Shown: positions 47,072 through 58,154, counted from the first letter of the stretch. The stretch: 64,000 nucleotides of DNA from Undibacter mobilis (GCF_003367195.1 NZ_QRGO01000001.1:2342501-2406500), one strand, 5' to 3'. Notes: generated by a model not told the origin, from the letters alone. A program made the numbers and translations.

Positions 47072-48258
47072 TGCAAGCCCACCCGCTCATCCGCATGCTC
47101 GACCGCGGCTCGACGATTTTCCTCGTCCTGCTCGGCGCCTTCGCCATTGCGATTCCGGTGCTCAACCTGCTGGTGCCGGCAACGTCGAGCTTGCACGTCT
47201 CGACCTACCTTGTGGCGCTGCTCGGCAAGTACATCTGCTACGGTCTGCTGGCGCTCTCTATTGATCTCATCTGGGGCTATGTCGGCATTCTGTCGCTTGG
47301 CCACGGTGCCTTCTTTGCGCTCGGCGGTTACGCCATGGGCATGTATCTGATGCGCCAGATTGGCACGCGCGGCGTTTACGCCGATCCGATCCTGCCGGAC
47401 TTCATGGTGTTCCTGAACTGGAAGGAGCTGCCGTTTTTCTGGTACGGCTTTCAGAACTTCGGCTACGCCATGTTCATGGTGCTGTTCGTGCCGGGGCTTC
47501 TCGCCTTTGTGTTCGGCTGGTTCGCCTTCCGCTCTCGCGTTACCGGCGTTTATCTGTCGATCATCACGCAGGCGCTGACCTATGCGCTGTTGCTCGGCTT
47601 CTTCCGCAACAATTTCGGCTTCGGTGGCAATAACGGCCTGACCGATTTCAAGGACATCCTCGGCTTCAACGTGCAGGCCGACGGCACGCGCAACGCGCTG
47701 CTGGTGATTTCGTGCCTGATGCTGGCGATCTGCTTCCTGATCTGCCGCGCCATCGTCACCTCGAAATTCGGCAAGGTGCTTGTGGCGATCCGCGATGCCG
47801 AGGCGCGCACGCGCTTCATGGGATATCGCGTCGAATCCTACAAGCTGTTCGTCTTCACCGTGTCGGCCTGCATGGCGGGTGTGGCTGGCGCGCTTTACGT
47901 CCCGCAGGTCGGCATCATCAATCCGAGCGAATTTGCGCCGGGCAATTCGATCGAAGCCGTGATCTGGGTTGCGGTTGGCGGTCGCGGCACGCTGATCGGC
48001 GCCGTGCTGGGCGCCTTCGTCGTCAATTACACAAAGACCTTCTTCACCACCGGTCTCTTGGCACCGTATTGGCTATTCGTGCTCGGCGGCCTGTTCATCG
48101 GCACGACGCTCTTCCTGCCGCGTGGCATTGTGGGTACCTGGACCCACTGGCGCGCTGGCGTGAAGGAGAAGAGCGAGGCGCGCCGTTCGGCCGAGGCCGA
48201 AGACGGCGCTATTCCCACGACGGGTTCGCCATCGACGCAGCCGGGCGCGGCGGAGTAG
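47068..48258 (+). CDS. urtC: Urea ABC transporter permease UrtC
   Basis: 396 residues, LivM-type permease with about ten membrane segments, including IDLIWGYVGILSLGHGAFFALGG and the late motif VGGRGTLIGAVLGAF. The Ala/Glu-rich C-terminal tail after the last segment is cytoplasmic. Start codon overlaps urtB (ATGA). Six bases separate it from urtD. Confidence 0.95.
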   Translation: MMQAHPLIRMLDRGSTIFLVLLGAFAIAIPVLNLLVPATSSLHVSTYLVALLGKYICYGLLALSIDLIWGYVGILSLGHGAFFALGGYAMGMYLMRQIGTRGVYADPILPDFMVFLNWKELPFFWYGFQNFGYAMFMVLFVPGLLAFVFGWFAFRSRVTGVYLSIITQALTYALLLGFFRNNFGFGGNNGLTDFKDILGFNVQADGTRNALLVISCLMLAICFLICRAIVTSKFGKVLVAIRDAEARTRFMGYRVESYKLFVFTVSACMAGVAGALYVPQVGIINPSEFAPGNSIEAVIWVAVGGRGTLIGAVLGAFVVNYTKTFFTTGLLAPYWLFVLGGLFIGTTLFLPRGIVGTWTHWRAGVKEKSEARRSAEAEDGAIPTTGSPSTQPGAAE

Positions 48259-48264
48259 GGCACC

Positions 48265-49035
48265 ATGACCGACGCCACATACAATTCAGAAACCACCTCG
48301 GCGCTGCTCTATCTGAACGGCATCAGCGTATCGTTCGACGGTTTCCGCGCGCTCAATGAGCTGTCCTTCGTCATCGAGCCTGGCGAGATGCGTGCGATTA
48401 TCGGCCCGAACGGCGCCGGCAAAACCACGATGATGGACGTTATCACTGGCAAGACCCGGCCTGACACCGGCGATGTGTTCTTCGAGCAAGGAAAGTATGA
48501 CCTTTCCACGCTCGACGAGACCGAAATCGCCACGCTCGGCATCGGCCGCAAGTTCCAGAAACCGACCGTGTTCGAGATGCACACGGTAGAGGACAATCTG
48601 CAGCTCGCGCTCAAGAACGATCGCGGCGTCAAGGCGACTTTGTTCTGGAAGTCATCGCCCGAGCAGGAGGCGCGCATCGACGAGGTGCTGGAGACGGTGC
48701 GCCTTAAAGCTCTGCGCCACCGCGTCGCCGGCTCGTTATCGCACGGTCAGAAGCAGTGGCTGGAGATAGCGATGTTGCTGGCGCAGGATCCCAAACTCCT
48801 GCTCGTTGACGAGCCGGTCGCTGGCATGACCGACGTCGAAACCATGCAGACCGCCGAATTGCTCCGCGAGATCAACCGGACCAAGTCGGTCGTCGTGGTC
48901 GAGCACGATATGGCGTTCGTGCGCGAACTCGGGGTCAAGGTGACGTGCCTGCACGAAGGTTCGGTGCTGGCCGAAGGCTCGATCGACCAGGTCTCGGCGA
49001 ATGACCGGGTCGTGGAAGTGTATCTGGGCCGTTAG
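48265..49035 (+). CDS. urtD: Urea ABC transporter ATPase UrtD
   Basis: 256 residues. Walker A GPNGAGKTT, signature LSHGQKQWLEIAMLLAQ and Walker B LLLVDEPVAGMTD are present; the QKQWLEI signature is the usual form in UrtD. LivG-like cytoplasmic ATPase that powers urea import together with UrtE. Sixteen bases separate it from urtE. Confidence 0.95.
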   Translation: MTDATYNSETTSALLYLNGISVSFDGFRALNELSFVIEPGEMRAIIGPNGAGKTTMMDVITGKTRPDTGDVFFEQGKYDLSTLDETEIATLGIGRKFQKPTVFEMHTVEDNLQLALKNDRGVKATLFWKSSPEQEARIDEVLETVRLKALRHRVAGSLSHGQKQWLEIAMLLAQDPKLLLVDEPVAGMTDVETMQTAELLREINRTKSVVVVEHDMAFVRELGVKVTCLHEGSVLAEGSIDQVSANDRVVEVYLGR

Positions 49036-49051
49036 CGGAGAGGCGATTGCG

Positions 49052-49747
49052 ATGCTCGAAGTCTCCAAGATCGATCTCTATTACGGCGCTGCGCAGGCGC
49101 TGCGCGGCGTCTCGCTGACAGCCGAGCCCGGCAAGGTGACCTGCGTGCTCGGACGCAACGGCGTCGGCAAATCGAGCCTGCTGCGCGCGCTGGTCGGGCA
49201 GCGGCCGGTGAAAAATGGTGCGATCCTGTTCGAGGGCAAGGACATCACGAAGCTCTCAACGGTGGAACGCGCGCGCGGGGGCATCGCCTATGTGCCACAG
49301 GGCCGCGAAATCTTCCCGCTGCTCACCGTGCAGGAAAACCTCGAGACGGGTTTTGCGCCGCTCGCCCGTGCGGACCGCAAGGTGCCGGACGATGTGTTCA
49401 CCCTGTTCCCGGTGCTCAAGAGCATGCTTGGGCGCCGCGGTGGCGACCTGTCCGGCGGCCAGCAGCAGCAACTGGCCATCGGTCGGGCGCTGACCATGCG
49501 GCCGCGCCTGTTGCTGCTCGACGAGCCGACCGAGGGCATCCAGCCCTCGATCATCAAGGATATCGGCCGCGCCATCTCCTATCTGCGTTCGCTCGGCAAT
49601 ATGGCGATCATCCTGGTCGAGCAATATCTCGATTTCGCCCAGGAGCTCGGCGACCATCTTGTCGTCATGGACCGCGGTGCGATCGTGTACCAGAGCGACA
49701 AGGTGAACCTCGACGAGGGCGCGCTGCATCGCGCGATGGCGATTTGA
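49052..49747 (+). CDS. urtE: Urea ABC transporter ATPase UrtE
   Basis: 231 residues from MLEVSKIDLYYG, with GGAGAGG upstream. Walker A GRNGVGKSS, signature LSGGQQQQLAIGRAL, Walker B LLLLDEPTEGIQPSI; the 'TEGIQPSII' ending is specific for UrtE. LivF-like partner of UrtD. Followed by ureD after 34 bases, linking uptake and hydrolysis of urea in one operon. Confidence 0.95.
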   Translation: MLEVSKIDLYYGAAQALRGVSLTAEPGKVTCVLGRNGVGKSSLLRALVGQRPVKNGAILFEGKDITKLSTVERARGGIAYVPQGREIFPLLTVQENLETGFAPLARADRKVPDDVFTLFPVLKSMLGRRGGDLSGGQQQQLAIGRALTMRPRLLLLDEPTEGIQPSIIKDIGRAISYLRSLGNMAIILVEQYLDFAQELGDHLVVMDRGAIVYQSDKVNLDEGALHRAMAI

Positions 49748-49781
49748 TGTATTGTCGTCCCCGCGACGCCGGAGAGTGGAC

Positions 49782-50612
49782 TTGCCTACGGGGGTATCTC
49801 AGTCAGAGCGAACCTTCCTCGCCAACCGCGCCACCGGCCATATTGGCCTGTCGGTCGCGGCGGCGGGCGGTGTGACCCGGCGCGCGCGCGTCGACGAGCA
49901 TGGCTCGCTGCGCGTGCGCTTTCCCAATTCGAGCGGCGATGCCCTTGAAGGCGTTATCGTCAACACCGGCGGTGGCATGACGGGCGGCGACCGCTTCACC
50001 GTCGACATGGCGGTGGGAGAGGGCGCCCATCTCGTCGCCGGCACTGCGGCGGCGGAGAAGATTTACCGCTCCTCCGGACCGGCGGCGGAAATGAACGTCA
50101 CGCTGAAGGTGGCGGCCAGTGGGCGGCTGGCCTGGCTGCCGCAGGAAACCATCCTGTTCGACCGGGTGAAGCTTGCGCGCCGCATTGAGGTCGATGTTGC
50201 GGATGGCGGCTCGCTGATCATGGCGGAGGCCGTTGTGTTCGGCCGCGCCGCCATGGGCGAAGCGCTGAACGAAGGTTCGTTCAGCGACCGCTGGCGCGTG
50301 CGCCTCGGCGGCAAACTCGTTTATGCCGACACGGCGCGGCTTGATGGCGGCATCGCCGCGCAGCTTGGCCGGCGCGCGGTGGCGAATGGCGGCATTGCCA
50401 TGGCGACGGTGTTGATTGTGCCCGGTGCCGAGGCCGCGCTTGAACAAGTGCGTGCGGTCGGCGACACTTTCGCCGCCGAGGTCGGCATCTCGGCATGGAA
50501 TGGCATCGCCGTGGCGCGGCTCGTCGCGCCAGACGGCGCGGCGCTGCGGCGCGATCTGATCGCCGTGCTGGCCGCGCTCGGCACCTCCGTGCCGCGGCTT
50601 TGGTTACAATAG
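49782..50612 (+). CDS. ureD: Urease accessory protein UreD
   Basis: 276 residues from TTG at 49782, chosen because GGAG lies seven bases upstream; an upstream TTG at 49752 and a GTG at 49776 are possible. Family motifs [13 protein letters not shown] and AEKIYRS are present. UreD is the scaffold of the UreDFG maturation complex and contains the tunnel through which nickel reaches the apo-urease. First gene of the ure part of the operon. Confidence 0.93.
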   Translation: MPTGVSQSERTFLANRATGHIGLSVAAAGGVTRRARVDEHGSLRVRFPNSSGDALEGVIVNTGGGMTGGDRFTVDMAVGEGAHLVAGTAAAEKIYRSSGPAAEMNVTLKVAASGRLAWLPQETILFDRVKLARRIEVDVADGGSLIMAEAVVFGRAAMGEALNEGSFSDRWRVRLGGKLVYADTARLDGGIAAQLGRRAVANGGIAMATVLIVPGAEAALEQVRAVGDTFAAEVGISAWNGIAVARLVAPDGAALRRDLIAVLAALGTSVPRLWLQ

Positions 50613-50634
50613 GTCCTTCCACTTTGAGGCAACG

Positions 50635-50937
50635 ATGAATCTGACGCCCCGGGAAAAAGACAAGATGTTCATCGCGCTTGCCGCGATGGTGGCGCGCAAG
50701 CGGCTGGAGCGCGGCGTCAAGCTCAACCATCCGGAAGCGATCGCGCTGATTTCCGATTTCATCATGGAAGGCGCGCGCGACGGCCGCACCGTGGCCGAGC
50801 TGATGCGCGACGGCGCCCATGTCGTCACCCGGGCGCAATGCATGGACGGCATTGCCGAGATGATTCACGACATCCAGGTCGAAGCGACCTTCCCGGACGG
50901 CACCAAGCTGGTCACCGTCCATGATCCCATTCGTTGA
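50635..50937 (+). CDS. ureA: Urease subunit gamma
   Basis: 100 residues, the normal size. [23 protein letters not shown] at the start and the conserved region [13 protein letters not shown] identify UreA. It forms the smallest of the three structural urease subunits in the (UreABC)3 enzyme. Ribosome site GAGG upstream. The hupE gene separates it from ureB. Confidence 0.97.
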   Translation: MNLTPREKDKMFIALAAMVARKRLERGVKLNHPEAIALISDFIMEGARDGRTVAELMRDGAHVVTRAQCMDGIAEMIHDIQVEATFPDGTKLVTVHDPIR

Positions 50938-50950
50938 AAGGACCCACACG

Positions 50951-51532
50951 ATGAAGCGTCTTCTTTCCACCGCCGCTGTTCTTGTCGCCGGTATCGTGCC
51001 GGCGCTGGCCCATGTCGGCCACGGCGTAACCTCATCCTTCGCCGCTGGCGTCGCGCATCCGTTGTCCGGTCTCGACCATATCACCGTCATGGTGGCGGTC
51101 GGCCTGTGGGCCGCGCTGAAGGGCGGCAAGGCCTTGTGGGCCTGGCCGGTGGCGTTCGTTGGCGTGATGCTGGTCGGCGGCGCGCTCGGCATGGCTCATG
51201 TCGCGCTGCCCTTTGTCGAGCCGGCGATCCTGGCTTCCGTTGTCGCGCTGGGGCTTCTGGTGGCGCTGGCGGTCGATCTGCCGGTGGCGGTCGGCGCGGT
51301 GATCATCGGTGCCTTTGCGCTGTTCCACGGTCATGCGCATGGCGCCGAAGTCGGCGAGAACATGGGTGGCCTCGAATACATGGCGGGCTTCGCCATTGCC
51401 ACTGCGGCGCTGCATGCGGCGGGCATTGCTTTCGCGCTGATCGCCGCGCGCAACAGCCTGCGGCCGCTGGTGCGCGTCGCCGGCGCGGTGTGCGTGGCGA
51501 TCGGGGCGGGCCTTTACGCGGGAGTCCTCTGA
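50951..51532 (+). CDS. hupE: HupE/UreJ family membrane protein, probable nickel permease
   Basis: 193 residues from the ATG at 50951. A signal-like first segment ends in ALAHVGHG. Then comes the family motif [19 protein letters not shown], followed by four to five more membrane segments and the His-rich loop GHAHGAE. HupE/UreJ proteins are thought to move nickel for hydrogenase or urease. Its place between ureA and ureB, with a one-base overlap with the ureB start, supports a urease role. Confidence 0.9.
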   Translation: MKRLLSTAAVLVAGIVPALAHVGHGVTSSFAAGVAHPLSGLDHITVMVAVGLWAALKGGKALWAWPVAFVGVMLVGGALGMAHVALPFVEPAILASVVALGLLVALAVDLPVAVGAVIIGAFALFHGHAHGAEVGENMGGLEYMAGFAIATAALHAAGIAFALIAARNSLRPLVRVAGAVCVAIGAGLYAGVL

Positions 51533-51837
51533 TGATCCCCGGCGAGATGTTCATCAAGGACGGCGAGATCGAGCTCAATGCCAAGCGCAAGACGGTGACG
51601 CTCACCGTTGCCAATTCCGGCGACCGGCCGATCCAGGTCGGCTCGCACTACCACTTCTTCGAAACCAACCCAGCCTTGAAGTTCGATCGCAAGAAGGCGC
51701 GTGGGATGCGGCTCGATATCGCTGCCGGCACGGCGGTGCGCTTCGAGCCGGGCCAGACGCGCGAAGTCACGCTCGTCGCGCTTGCCGGCAAGAAGACAAT
51801 TTACGGTTTCCGGGGCGATGTGATGGGGAAGTTGTGA
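51532..51837 (+). CDS. ureB: Urease subunit beta
   Basis: 101 residues, full length for Ure[17 protein letters not shown] and the segment [17 protein letters not shown] are diagnostic. The start ATG overlaps the stop of hupE by one base. Structural subunit that lies beside the active-site subunit UreC in the holoenzyme. Confidence 0.97.
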   Translation: MIPGEMFIKDGEIELNAKRKTVTLTVANSGDRPIQVGSHYHFFETNPALKFDRKKARGMRLDIAAGTAVRFEPGQTREVTLVALAGKKTIYGFRGDVMGKL

Positions 51838-52133
51838 GCTTTCCAAAAGCCATAACGGGCGGACCGTCGTCCGCCCGTCTCAAGCTCTCGGATCCGCTTC
51901 CGGGCTACACGCGTGAGCGCGCCAACCGGTACCCAGTTACTGAGAGCCAGTGCCGGCAAGCTCGGACCACAAACACCGCCGTTAGGCTGCGCTCACGTTC
52001 CACGCCCGCTCCGGCCATGGCGACCATCCTTGTTCGGCGAAGCCAAAGAGGGATGACCTAGGCAAAGCGTATGCGCTGGCGGGCGCATGGCAAGGGCCTC
52101 AATTCGGCGGTTGATAACTCTGGGGATTAAACA
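51838..52133 (+). other. Intergenic region between ureB and ureC with a hairpin
   Basis: 296 bases, longer than any other gap in the operon. A perfect ten-base-pair stem ACGGGCGGAC/GTCCGCCCGT lies at 51855-51878 (loop CGTC) without a following T-run, probably a processing or attenuation hairpin. The rest holds no gene I can support. A secondary promoter for ureC could lie here but I see no clear boxes. Confidence 0.6.
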
Positions 52134-53843
<1,710 letters not shown>

Positions 53844-53868
53844 GTCGCTCCGCTCCGCAGTCAACATT

Positions 53869-53900
53869 GTCATGGCCGGGGCAAGCCCGGTGATGACAGG
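53869..53900. repeat. Dispersed palindromic (REP-like) element B, short form
   Basis: 'tgtcatggccggggcaagcc' begins a hairpin whose arms (TCATGGCCGGG and CCCGGTGATGA) pair with two mismatches. It resembles the elements at 24493 and 59562 and sits in the ureC-ureE gap, where it may stabilise the upstream message. Confidence 0.7.
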
Positions 53901-53914
53901 CTAGTGTTCGTCTC

Positions 53915-54379
53915 ATGCACCGTGTCCTGTCCATCGTCACCGAGTACGACCGCGCTTCCGCGCGCGACCGTGTCGTGCTCGATGCGGACGATCGCCATCG
54001 CCGTCGCATCGTGCTCACCGGCGAGAAAGGCACGCAGGTGCTGCTCGACTTTCCCGCGCCCGTCAGCTTGCGCGATGGCGATGGCCTCGTTCTCGAGGAC
54101 GGTTCCATCATCGAGATTGCTGGTGCGCCCGAGCCGCTCATCGAAATTGCTGCGCCCAATGCCTTCGAGGCCGTGCGGCTCGCCTGGCATCTCGGGAACC
54201 GTCACACCGACGTGCAGATCGTCGGGGGCAAGGTGCGCATCCGCCGCGATCATGTGCTGGAGGACATGTTGCGCGGTCTCGGCGCGCAATTGACGCCGCT
54301 TGAGGCGGCATTCGACCCGGAACCGGCAAGCCCGCATGGGCATGGCCACGGGCATCATCATGGGCATGACCATGGATGA
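53915..54379 (+). CDS. ureE: Urease accessory protein UreE, nickel chaperone
   Basis: 154 residues. The N-terminal peptide-binding domain is followed by the metal-binding domain with [14 protein letters not shown], the conserved UreE motif whose His binds nickel. The C-terminus is a His-rich tail (about ten His in the last 17 residues), as in Klebsiella-type UreE, which stores several Ni ions. Delivers nickel to the UreDFG-urease complex. The ureF start lies inside its last codons. Confidence 0.95.
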   Translation: MHRVLSIVTEYDRASARDRVVLDADDRHRRRIVLTGEKGTQVLLDFPAPVSLRDGDGLVLEDGSIIEIAGAPEPLIEIAAPNAFEAVRLAWHLGNRHTDVQIVGGKVRIRRDHVLEDMLRGLGAQLTPLEAAFDPEPASPHGHGHGHHHGHDHG

Positions 54380-55115
54380 TGTGGTGCGGAAGCGCTCTCT
54401 GTCGAAAAGCGCGAGACAAAATATCCGTTCAGAGCCCACGTCATCGGGCCATCTCCTCCGCGTCATGGCCTGGCTGTCGCCCGCATTTCCGGTCGGCGCT
54501 TTCTCCTATTCCAGCGGCATCGAGTGGGCCGTCGAAACCGGCGACATCAAGGACGCCGCTACGCTCAAGGATTGGCTCTCGGTGATGCTCGCCGACGGCG
54601 GCGGCTTTTGCGACGCCATTTTGTTCGCACAAGCTCATCGCGCGGTCCTGGGCAACGACGACCAGGCTCTGCACGATGTCGCCGAGCTTGCCGCCGCTTT
54701 CGCGCCGTCGAAGGAACGTCACCTTGAAACCACGGCACAGGGTAATGCCTTCATCGAGGCCGCGCGGGCCTGGCCCTGCGAGGCGCACGATAAACTCAAG
54801 TCCGTCTGGAGCGGCCCGGTTGCCTATCCGGTCGCGGTTGCCGTCACCGCCGCAGGTCACGGCATTGCTGTCGAGCAGGGGCTGCCGGCTTACCTCCATG
54901 CGCTGACGGCCAACTGGGTGTCGGCCGGCGTACGCCTCATTCCGCTCGGCCAGACGCAAGGATTGCATGTGCTGGCGGCGCTGGAGGGCGCGATCATCGC
55001 CACCGCGGAACGTTCCGTTCAAGCCTCGCTCGACGATCTCGGCTCGTCGGCCTTCCGCGCTGATTTGTCGTCGGCGCTGCACGAGACGCAGTACACCCGG
55101 CTATTCCGTTCGTAA
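54372..55115 (+). CDS. ureF: Urease accessory protein UreF
   Basis: 247 residues from MDDVVRKRS, overlapping ureE by eight bases; upstream in-frame ATGs only read through the His codons of ureE in another frame. Motifs [21 protein letters not shown] near the start and [19 protein letters not shown] near the end are typical. All-helical protein that bridges UreD and UreG. Twelve bases separate it from ureG. Confidence 0.94.
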   Translation: MDDVVRKRSLSKSARQNIRSEPTSSGHLLRVMAWLSPAFPVGAFSYSSGIEWAVETGDIKDAATLKDWLSVMLADGGGFCDAILFAQAHRAVLGNDDQALHDVAELAAAFAPSKERHLETTAQGNAFIEAARAWPCEAHDKLKSVWSGPVAYPVAVAVTAAGHGIAVEQGLPAYLHALTANWVSAGVRLIPLGQTQGLHVLAALEGAIIATAERSVQASLDDLGSSAFRADLSSALHETQYTRLFRS

Positions 55116-55127
55116 GCCACAAGAGAA

Positions 55128-55760
55128 ATGACCATGACAAATACCAAGAGCCCCCACGGTCCTTTGCGCGTCGGCGTCGGCGGTCCGGTCGGCTCCGGTA
55201 AAACGGCGCTGATGGACGCGTTGTGCAAGTCGCTGCGCGACAAGTACCAGATCGCCGCGATCACCAACGACATCTATACGAAATGGGACGCCGAATATCT
55301 GGTGCGCTCCGGCGCGCTTGCGGCGGACCGCATCGCCGGCGTCGAGACCGGTGGCTGCCCGCACACCGCGATCCGCGAAGACGCCTCGATCAATCTCGCC
55401 GCTGTCGCCGACATGCGGGCGAAATTTCCCGATCTCGACCTGATTCTGATTGAATCCGGCGGCGACAATCTCGCCGCGACTTTCTCGCCAGAGCTGGCCG
55501 ACATCACCATTTATGTCATCGACGTCGCCGCAGGCGACAAGATTCCGTCCAAGGGCGGGCCCGGCATCACCCGATCCGATCTTCTTGTGATCAACAAGAT
55601 CGATCTGGCGCCTTATGTCGGCGCTTCGCTCGACGTCATGGAGCGCGACGCCAGGAAGATGCGCGGCCAGCGGCCCTTCGTCATGACCAATATGCGCGAG
55701 GGCAAGGACGTCGCTGCGGTGGTTAAATTCATCGAGGAAAAAGGCGGGCTCGCCGCATAA
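55128..55760 (+). CDS. ureG: Urease accessory protein UreG, GTPase
   Basis: 210 residues. P-loop GGPVGSGKT at residues 18-26, the nickel-binding CPH motif in [14 protein letters not shown], and NKIDLAPY for guanine recognition. It hydrolyses GTP to drive nickel insertion into urease. A second ATG two codons later is an equally possible start. Last gene of the urt-ure operon. Confidence 0.97.
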   Translation: MTMTNTKSPHGPLRVGVGGPVGSGKTALMDALCKSLRDKYQIAAITNDIYTKWDAEYLVRSGALAADRIAGVETGGCPHTAIREDASINLAAVADMRAKFPDLDLILIESGGDNLAATFSPELADITIYVIDVAAGDKIPSKGGPGITRSDLLVINKIDLAPYVGASLDVMERDARKMRGQRPFVMTNMREGKDVAAVVKFIEEKGGLAA

Positions 55761-55778
55761 AGAGGGCTTGAGAAAAAA

Positions 55779-55805
55779 AAGCGAGGCGCCAGTCGCGCCT
55801 CGCTT
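55779..55805 (-). terminator. Terminator of the glycine-zipper gene
   Basis: Eleven-base-pair stem AAGCGAGGCGC/GCGCCTCGCTT with five-base loop. The A-run at 55773-55780 becomes a T-run on the minus strand. It may also end the urease operon. Confidence 0.88.
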
Positions 55806-55829
55806 CGTGATGCATCGTCCTGACGTCTG

Positions 55830-56117
55830 CTAGCGATAGCGGCAGTGGCGGCGGCCCCAGTCATCGTGCCAGCACACGCGGCGGTCACGGTGGCGATAGC
55901 GACGTTCGTCGGCATTGGCGCCGACCGCGGCACCGGTCGTGCCGCCAATGATCGCGCCGACTGCGGCACCTTCGGCCCTGCCGGTTACCGCGCCGCCGAT
56001 CACGGCACCCGCGCCGGCGCCAACAATCGCGCCGCCGACGGCGTTCTGGGCGCCCGCGCCAACCGGCATGGTTGCAAGGGCAGCCAAAGTCGCGGCGCAG
56101 AGAATTGCCTTGCGCAT
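55830..56117 (-). CDS. Small exported glycine-zipper (YMGG-like) protein
   Basis: 95 residues from the ATG whose complement is at 56115-56117, with GGAGG six bases upstream. The signal peptide ends near GAGAQ. A glycine-zipper stretch follows (GGAIVGAGAGAVIGGAVTG, then GAIIGGTTGAAVGA), then a basic Arg/His/Trp tail with two cysteines (RVCWHDDWGRRHC). Such proteins associate with the outer membrane. Function unknown. Diverges from the amidase gene across 66 bases and is not part of the urease operon. Confidence 0.85.
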   Translation of the reverse strand: MRKAILCAATLAALATMPVGAGAQNAVGGAIVGAGAGAVIGGAVTGRAEGAAVGAIIGGTTGAAVGANADERRYRHRDRRVCWHDDWGRRHCRYR

Positions 56118-56183
56118 CGTTAGCCTCCACACTTGGTTGTCCTGAAGTCCGTTTAAATAACGTTGCCTCTGAAAGTTGGTTCC

Positions 56184-57482
56184 ATGACACGACCCTCGGC
56201 GCACGAGCGCCTCTCCGCTGCTCTCGAACGCATCGACAATCCGCAAGGGGAGGGCGCGAAGGCCGTCCTCACGGTCTATCGCGAAGCCTCTCAGGCCGCG
56301 GCGGAGGCGAGCGATGCGCGCGCCCGTACCGGCACGCTGCTGGGACCACTCGATGGCGCCATCGTCACCGTGAAGGATCTGTTCGATGTCGCCGGCGACG
56401 TGACCCGTGCCGGTTCGAAAGTGCTGGCCGACGAGGGACATGTTGCCGAGCGTGATGCGGTCGTCGTGCAGCGGCTGCGCGCCGCAGGCGCCGTCATCGT
56501 CGGCAAGACCAACATGTCGGAATTCGCCTTCACCGGCGTCGGCGCCAATCCGCATTACGGCACGCCGGGTAATCCGGCCGACCGCGCCCGCGTGCCGGGC
56601 GGCTCGTCCGCCGGCGCCGGCGTCGCGGTGGGCGACGGCATGTGCGAGATCGGGGTCGGCAGCGACACCGGCGGTTCGGTGCGCATCCCCGCGTCGCTGT
56701 GCGGCATCGTCGGCTTCAAGCCGTCGCGGCAGCGCGTGTCGACTGTCGGCGCCTTTCCCTTGTCCTACTCGCTCGACTCGATCGGCCCGCTGGCGAAGTC
56801 GGTGGCGCAATGCGCCGAGGCCGATGCCGTGCTTGCCGGGGACGATCCGTGGACGCTCGATGCCGCGCCGCTTGCCGGTTTGCGCTTCGGCGTCGCGCAA
56901 GGATTGCCGCTGGAAAATCTCGACGACACCGTCGGGCGCCGATTTCCCGAGGCGCTGGACCGGTTGGAGAAGGCCGGCGTACATCTTACTTACGAGAAGT
57001 TGCCGCAGTTCGACGACATGATCGCGCTGCAGTCGCGCACCAGCATTCTGGTCGCCGAGGCCTTTTCGGTCCACAGCGAGCGCATGAAGGCGCGCAGCGC
57101 CGATGTCGATCCGATTGTCGCCGGCCGCCTGTCCAAGGGCGCCGATATTGCCGCGCATGACTACGTCAACGCCGTGCGCACGCGCCATGGGCTGATCGCG
57201 GCGATGGATGAGCGTCTGCGCGATATCGATGTGCTGGTTCTGCCCGCGACGGCGATCGTCGCGCCGCGTTTCGATGACATTGCCGAGCCGAAGGCCTTCA
57301 TGCAGCGCAATGCCATGCTGCTGCGCAACACCACGATCGGCAATTTCTTCGATTTGTGCGGCGTGTCGCTGCCGCTGCCGCGCGACGGTCACTTGCCGGT
57401 CGGCCTGATGCTGCTTGCCCGCAACGGTCATGACCGCCAGTTGCTGCGCATCGCGGCCGCGGTCGAGAGGCTGTTCTCTTAA
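56184..57482 (+). CDS. Amidase of the amidase-signature family
   Basis: 432 residues from the ATG at 56184. The Ser-cisSer-Lys triad is visible: Lys64 in VTVKDLF, Ser141 in PGGSSAG and Ser165 in SDTGGSVRIPAS, with the usual 24-residue spacing between the serines. It hydrolyses a C-N amide bond to acid and ammonia in the cytoplasm; the substrate is not readable. Its closeness to urease fits nitrogen release, and its closeness to the MarR regulator and the amide/branched-chain-type importer suggests a common substrate. Its stop overlaps the convergent marR stop. Confidence 0.92.
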   Translation: MTRPSAHERLSAALERIDNPQGEGAKAVLTVYREASQAAAEASDARARTGTLLGPLDGAIVTVKDLFDVAGDVTRAGSKVLADEGHVAERDAVVVQRLRAAGAVIVGKTNMSEFAFTGVGANPHYGTPGNPADRARVPGGSSAGAGVAVGDGMCEIGVGSDTGGSVRIPASLCGIVGFKPSRQRVSTVGAFPLSYSLDSIGPLAKSVAQCAEADAVLAGDDPWTLDAAPLAGLRFGVAQGLPLENLDDTVGRRFPEALDRLEKAGVHLTYEKLPQFDDMIALQSRTSILVAEAFSVHSERMKARSADVDPIVAGRLSKGADIAAHDYVNAVRTRHGLIAAMDERLRDIDVLVLPATAIVAPRFDDIAEPKAFMQRNAMLLRNTTIGNFFDLCGVSLPLPRDGHLPVGLMLLARNGHDRQLLRIAAAVERLFS

Positions 57483-58066
57483 GGCCGCAACGCGTCCATC
57501 AGCGCGCGGTAGCGCGCTTCGCCGAGTTTGGCGAGCAGGCCGGATTCATGACGGTCGGCCAGGTTTCGGGCCTGCTTGAATGTCGCTTGCCCCCCCGCCG
57601 TCAACCGTAAGGCATGGCGGCGACCGTCGCCATTGGAGGGCAGGCGCTCGAGCAGGCCGCGACGTTCGAGGCGGTTGAGCAGTCGCACCAGGCGCGCGCG
57701 CTCGATGCCGAGGGTGTTGCCGAGTTCGATCTGCGACAGACCTTCATTGGCGTGGATCACGGCGAGCACCGAGAATTGCGCCGGACTGATTTCGATCGCC
57801 GCCAGGGTGCGGATGAAGTCCTGGAACACCCAGATTTGCAGGCGCCGCACGAAATAGCCGAGGTGGCCCTTGAGCGGTCCGATATCGCTCACCATCGGCG
57901 GGCTGCGGCGAGGGGTCGCGGACTTGGTCATGGGTTTGGCTCTCGCCCGGCTTCCTGCTTTTGCCGTGGCTGATTGAGCCATGGCCGCTTTGGCCTTGGC
58001 CACTTTCGCGGTGGCGGGCAGGGGCGATGCGGCGACTTTCTTTACCCGGGCAGGCTTTGCCGGCAT
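57479..58066 (-). CDS. MarR-family regulator with basic N-terminal tail
   Basis: 195 residues from the ATG whose complement is at 58064-58066, with GGAG six bases upstream. An ATG at 58117 would place the start inside the palindrome, so I reject it. Residues 1-57 are Lys/Ala/Pro-rich (PAKPARVKKVAASP...), like histone H1 tails. The rest is a winged-helix MarR domain (SPAQFSVLAVIHANEGLSQIELGNTLGIERARLVRLLNRLERRGLLERL). MarR proteins are usually repressors released by small aromatic or amide ligands. It diverges from the ABC importer operon and overlaps the amidase at its end. Confidence 0.9.
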   Translation of the reverse strand: MPAKPARVKKVAASPLPATAKVAKAKAAMAQSATAKAGSRARAKPMTKSATPRRSPPMVSDIGPLKGHLGYFVRRLQIWVFQDFIRTLAAIEISPAQFSVLAVIHANEGLSQIELGNTLGIERARLVRLLNRLERRGLLERLPSNGDGRRHALRLTAGGQATFKQARNLADRHESGLLAKLGEARYRALMDALRP

Positions 58067-58116
58067 GCCTTGCTCCCTCATGGCCCGCGTCGTTCTGATG
58101 GTGCGCTGGGCCGACA

Positions 58117-58154
58117 ATGTTGTTGACGGGAATTGTTGTCCCAGTCAACAATAT
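58117..58154. promoter_or_regulatory. Palindromic operator for the MarR regulator
   Basis: Arms ATGTTGTTGAC (58117-58127) and GTCAACAATAT (58144-58154) are complementary with one mismatch, and the inner TTGTTGAC/GTCAACAA is perfect. The spacer holds a further TTGTTG and a GGGA/TCCC pair. TTGACG (58124-58129), 17 bases, AACAAT (58147-58152) could be a plus-strand promoter covered by the palindrome. It lies between marR and the ABC importer. Confidence 0.78.

Noticed and set aside
51834..52061. Open frame of 75 codons between ureB and ureC
   Set aside because: No ribosome site that is independent of the ureB end, no hydrophobic or domain pattern, and it crosses the hairpin at 51855-51878.
58067..58117. 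Longer N-terminus for the MarR regulator from the ATG at 58117
   Set aside because: That start would lie inside the palindromic operator and has no ribosome site, whereas 58066 has GGAG at proper distance.
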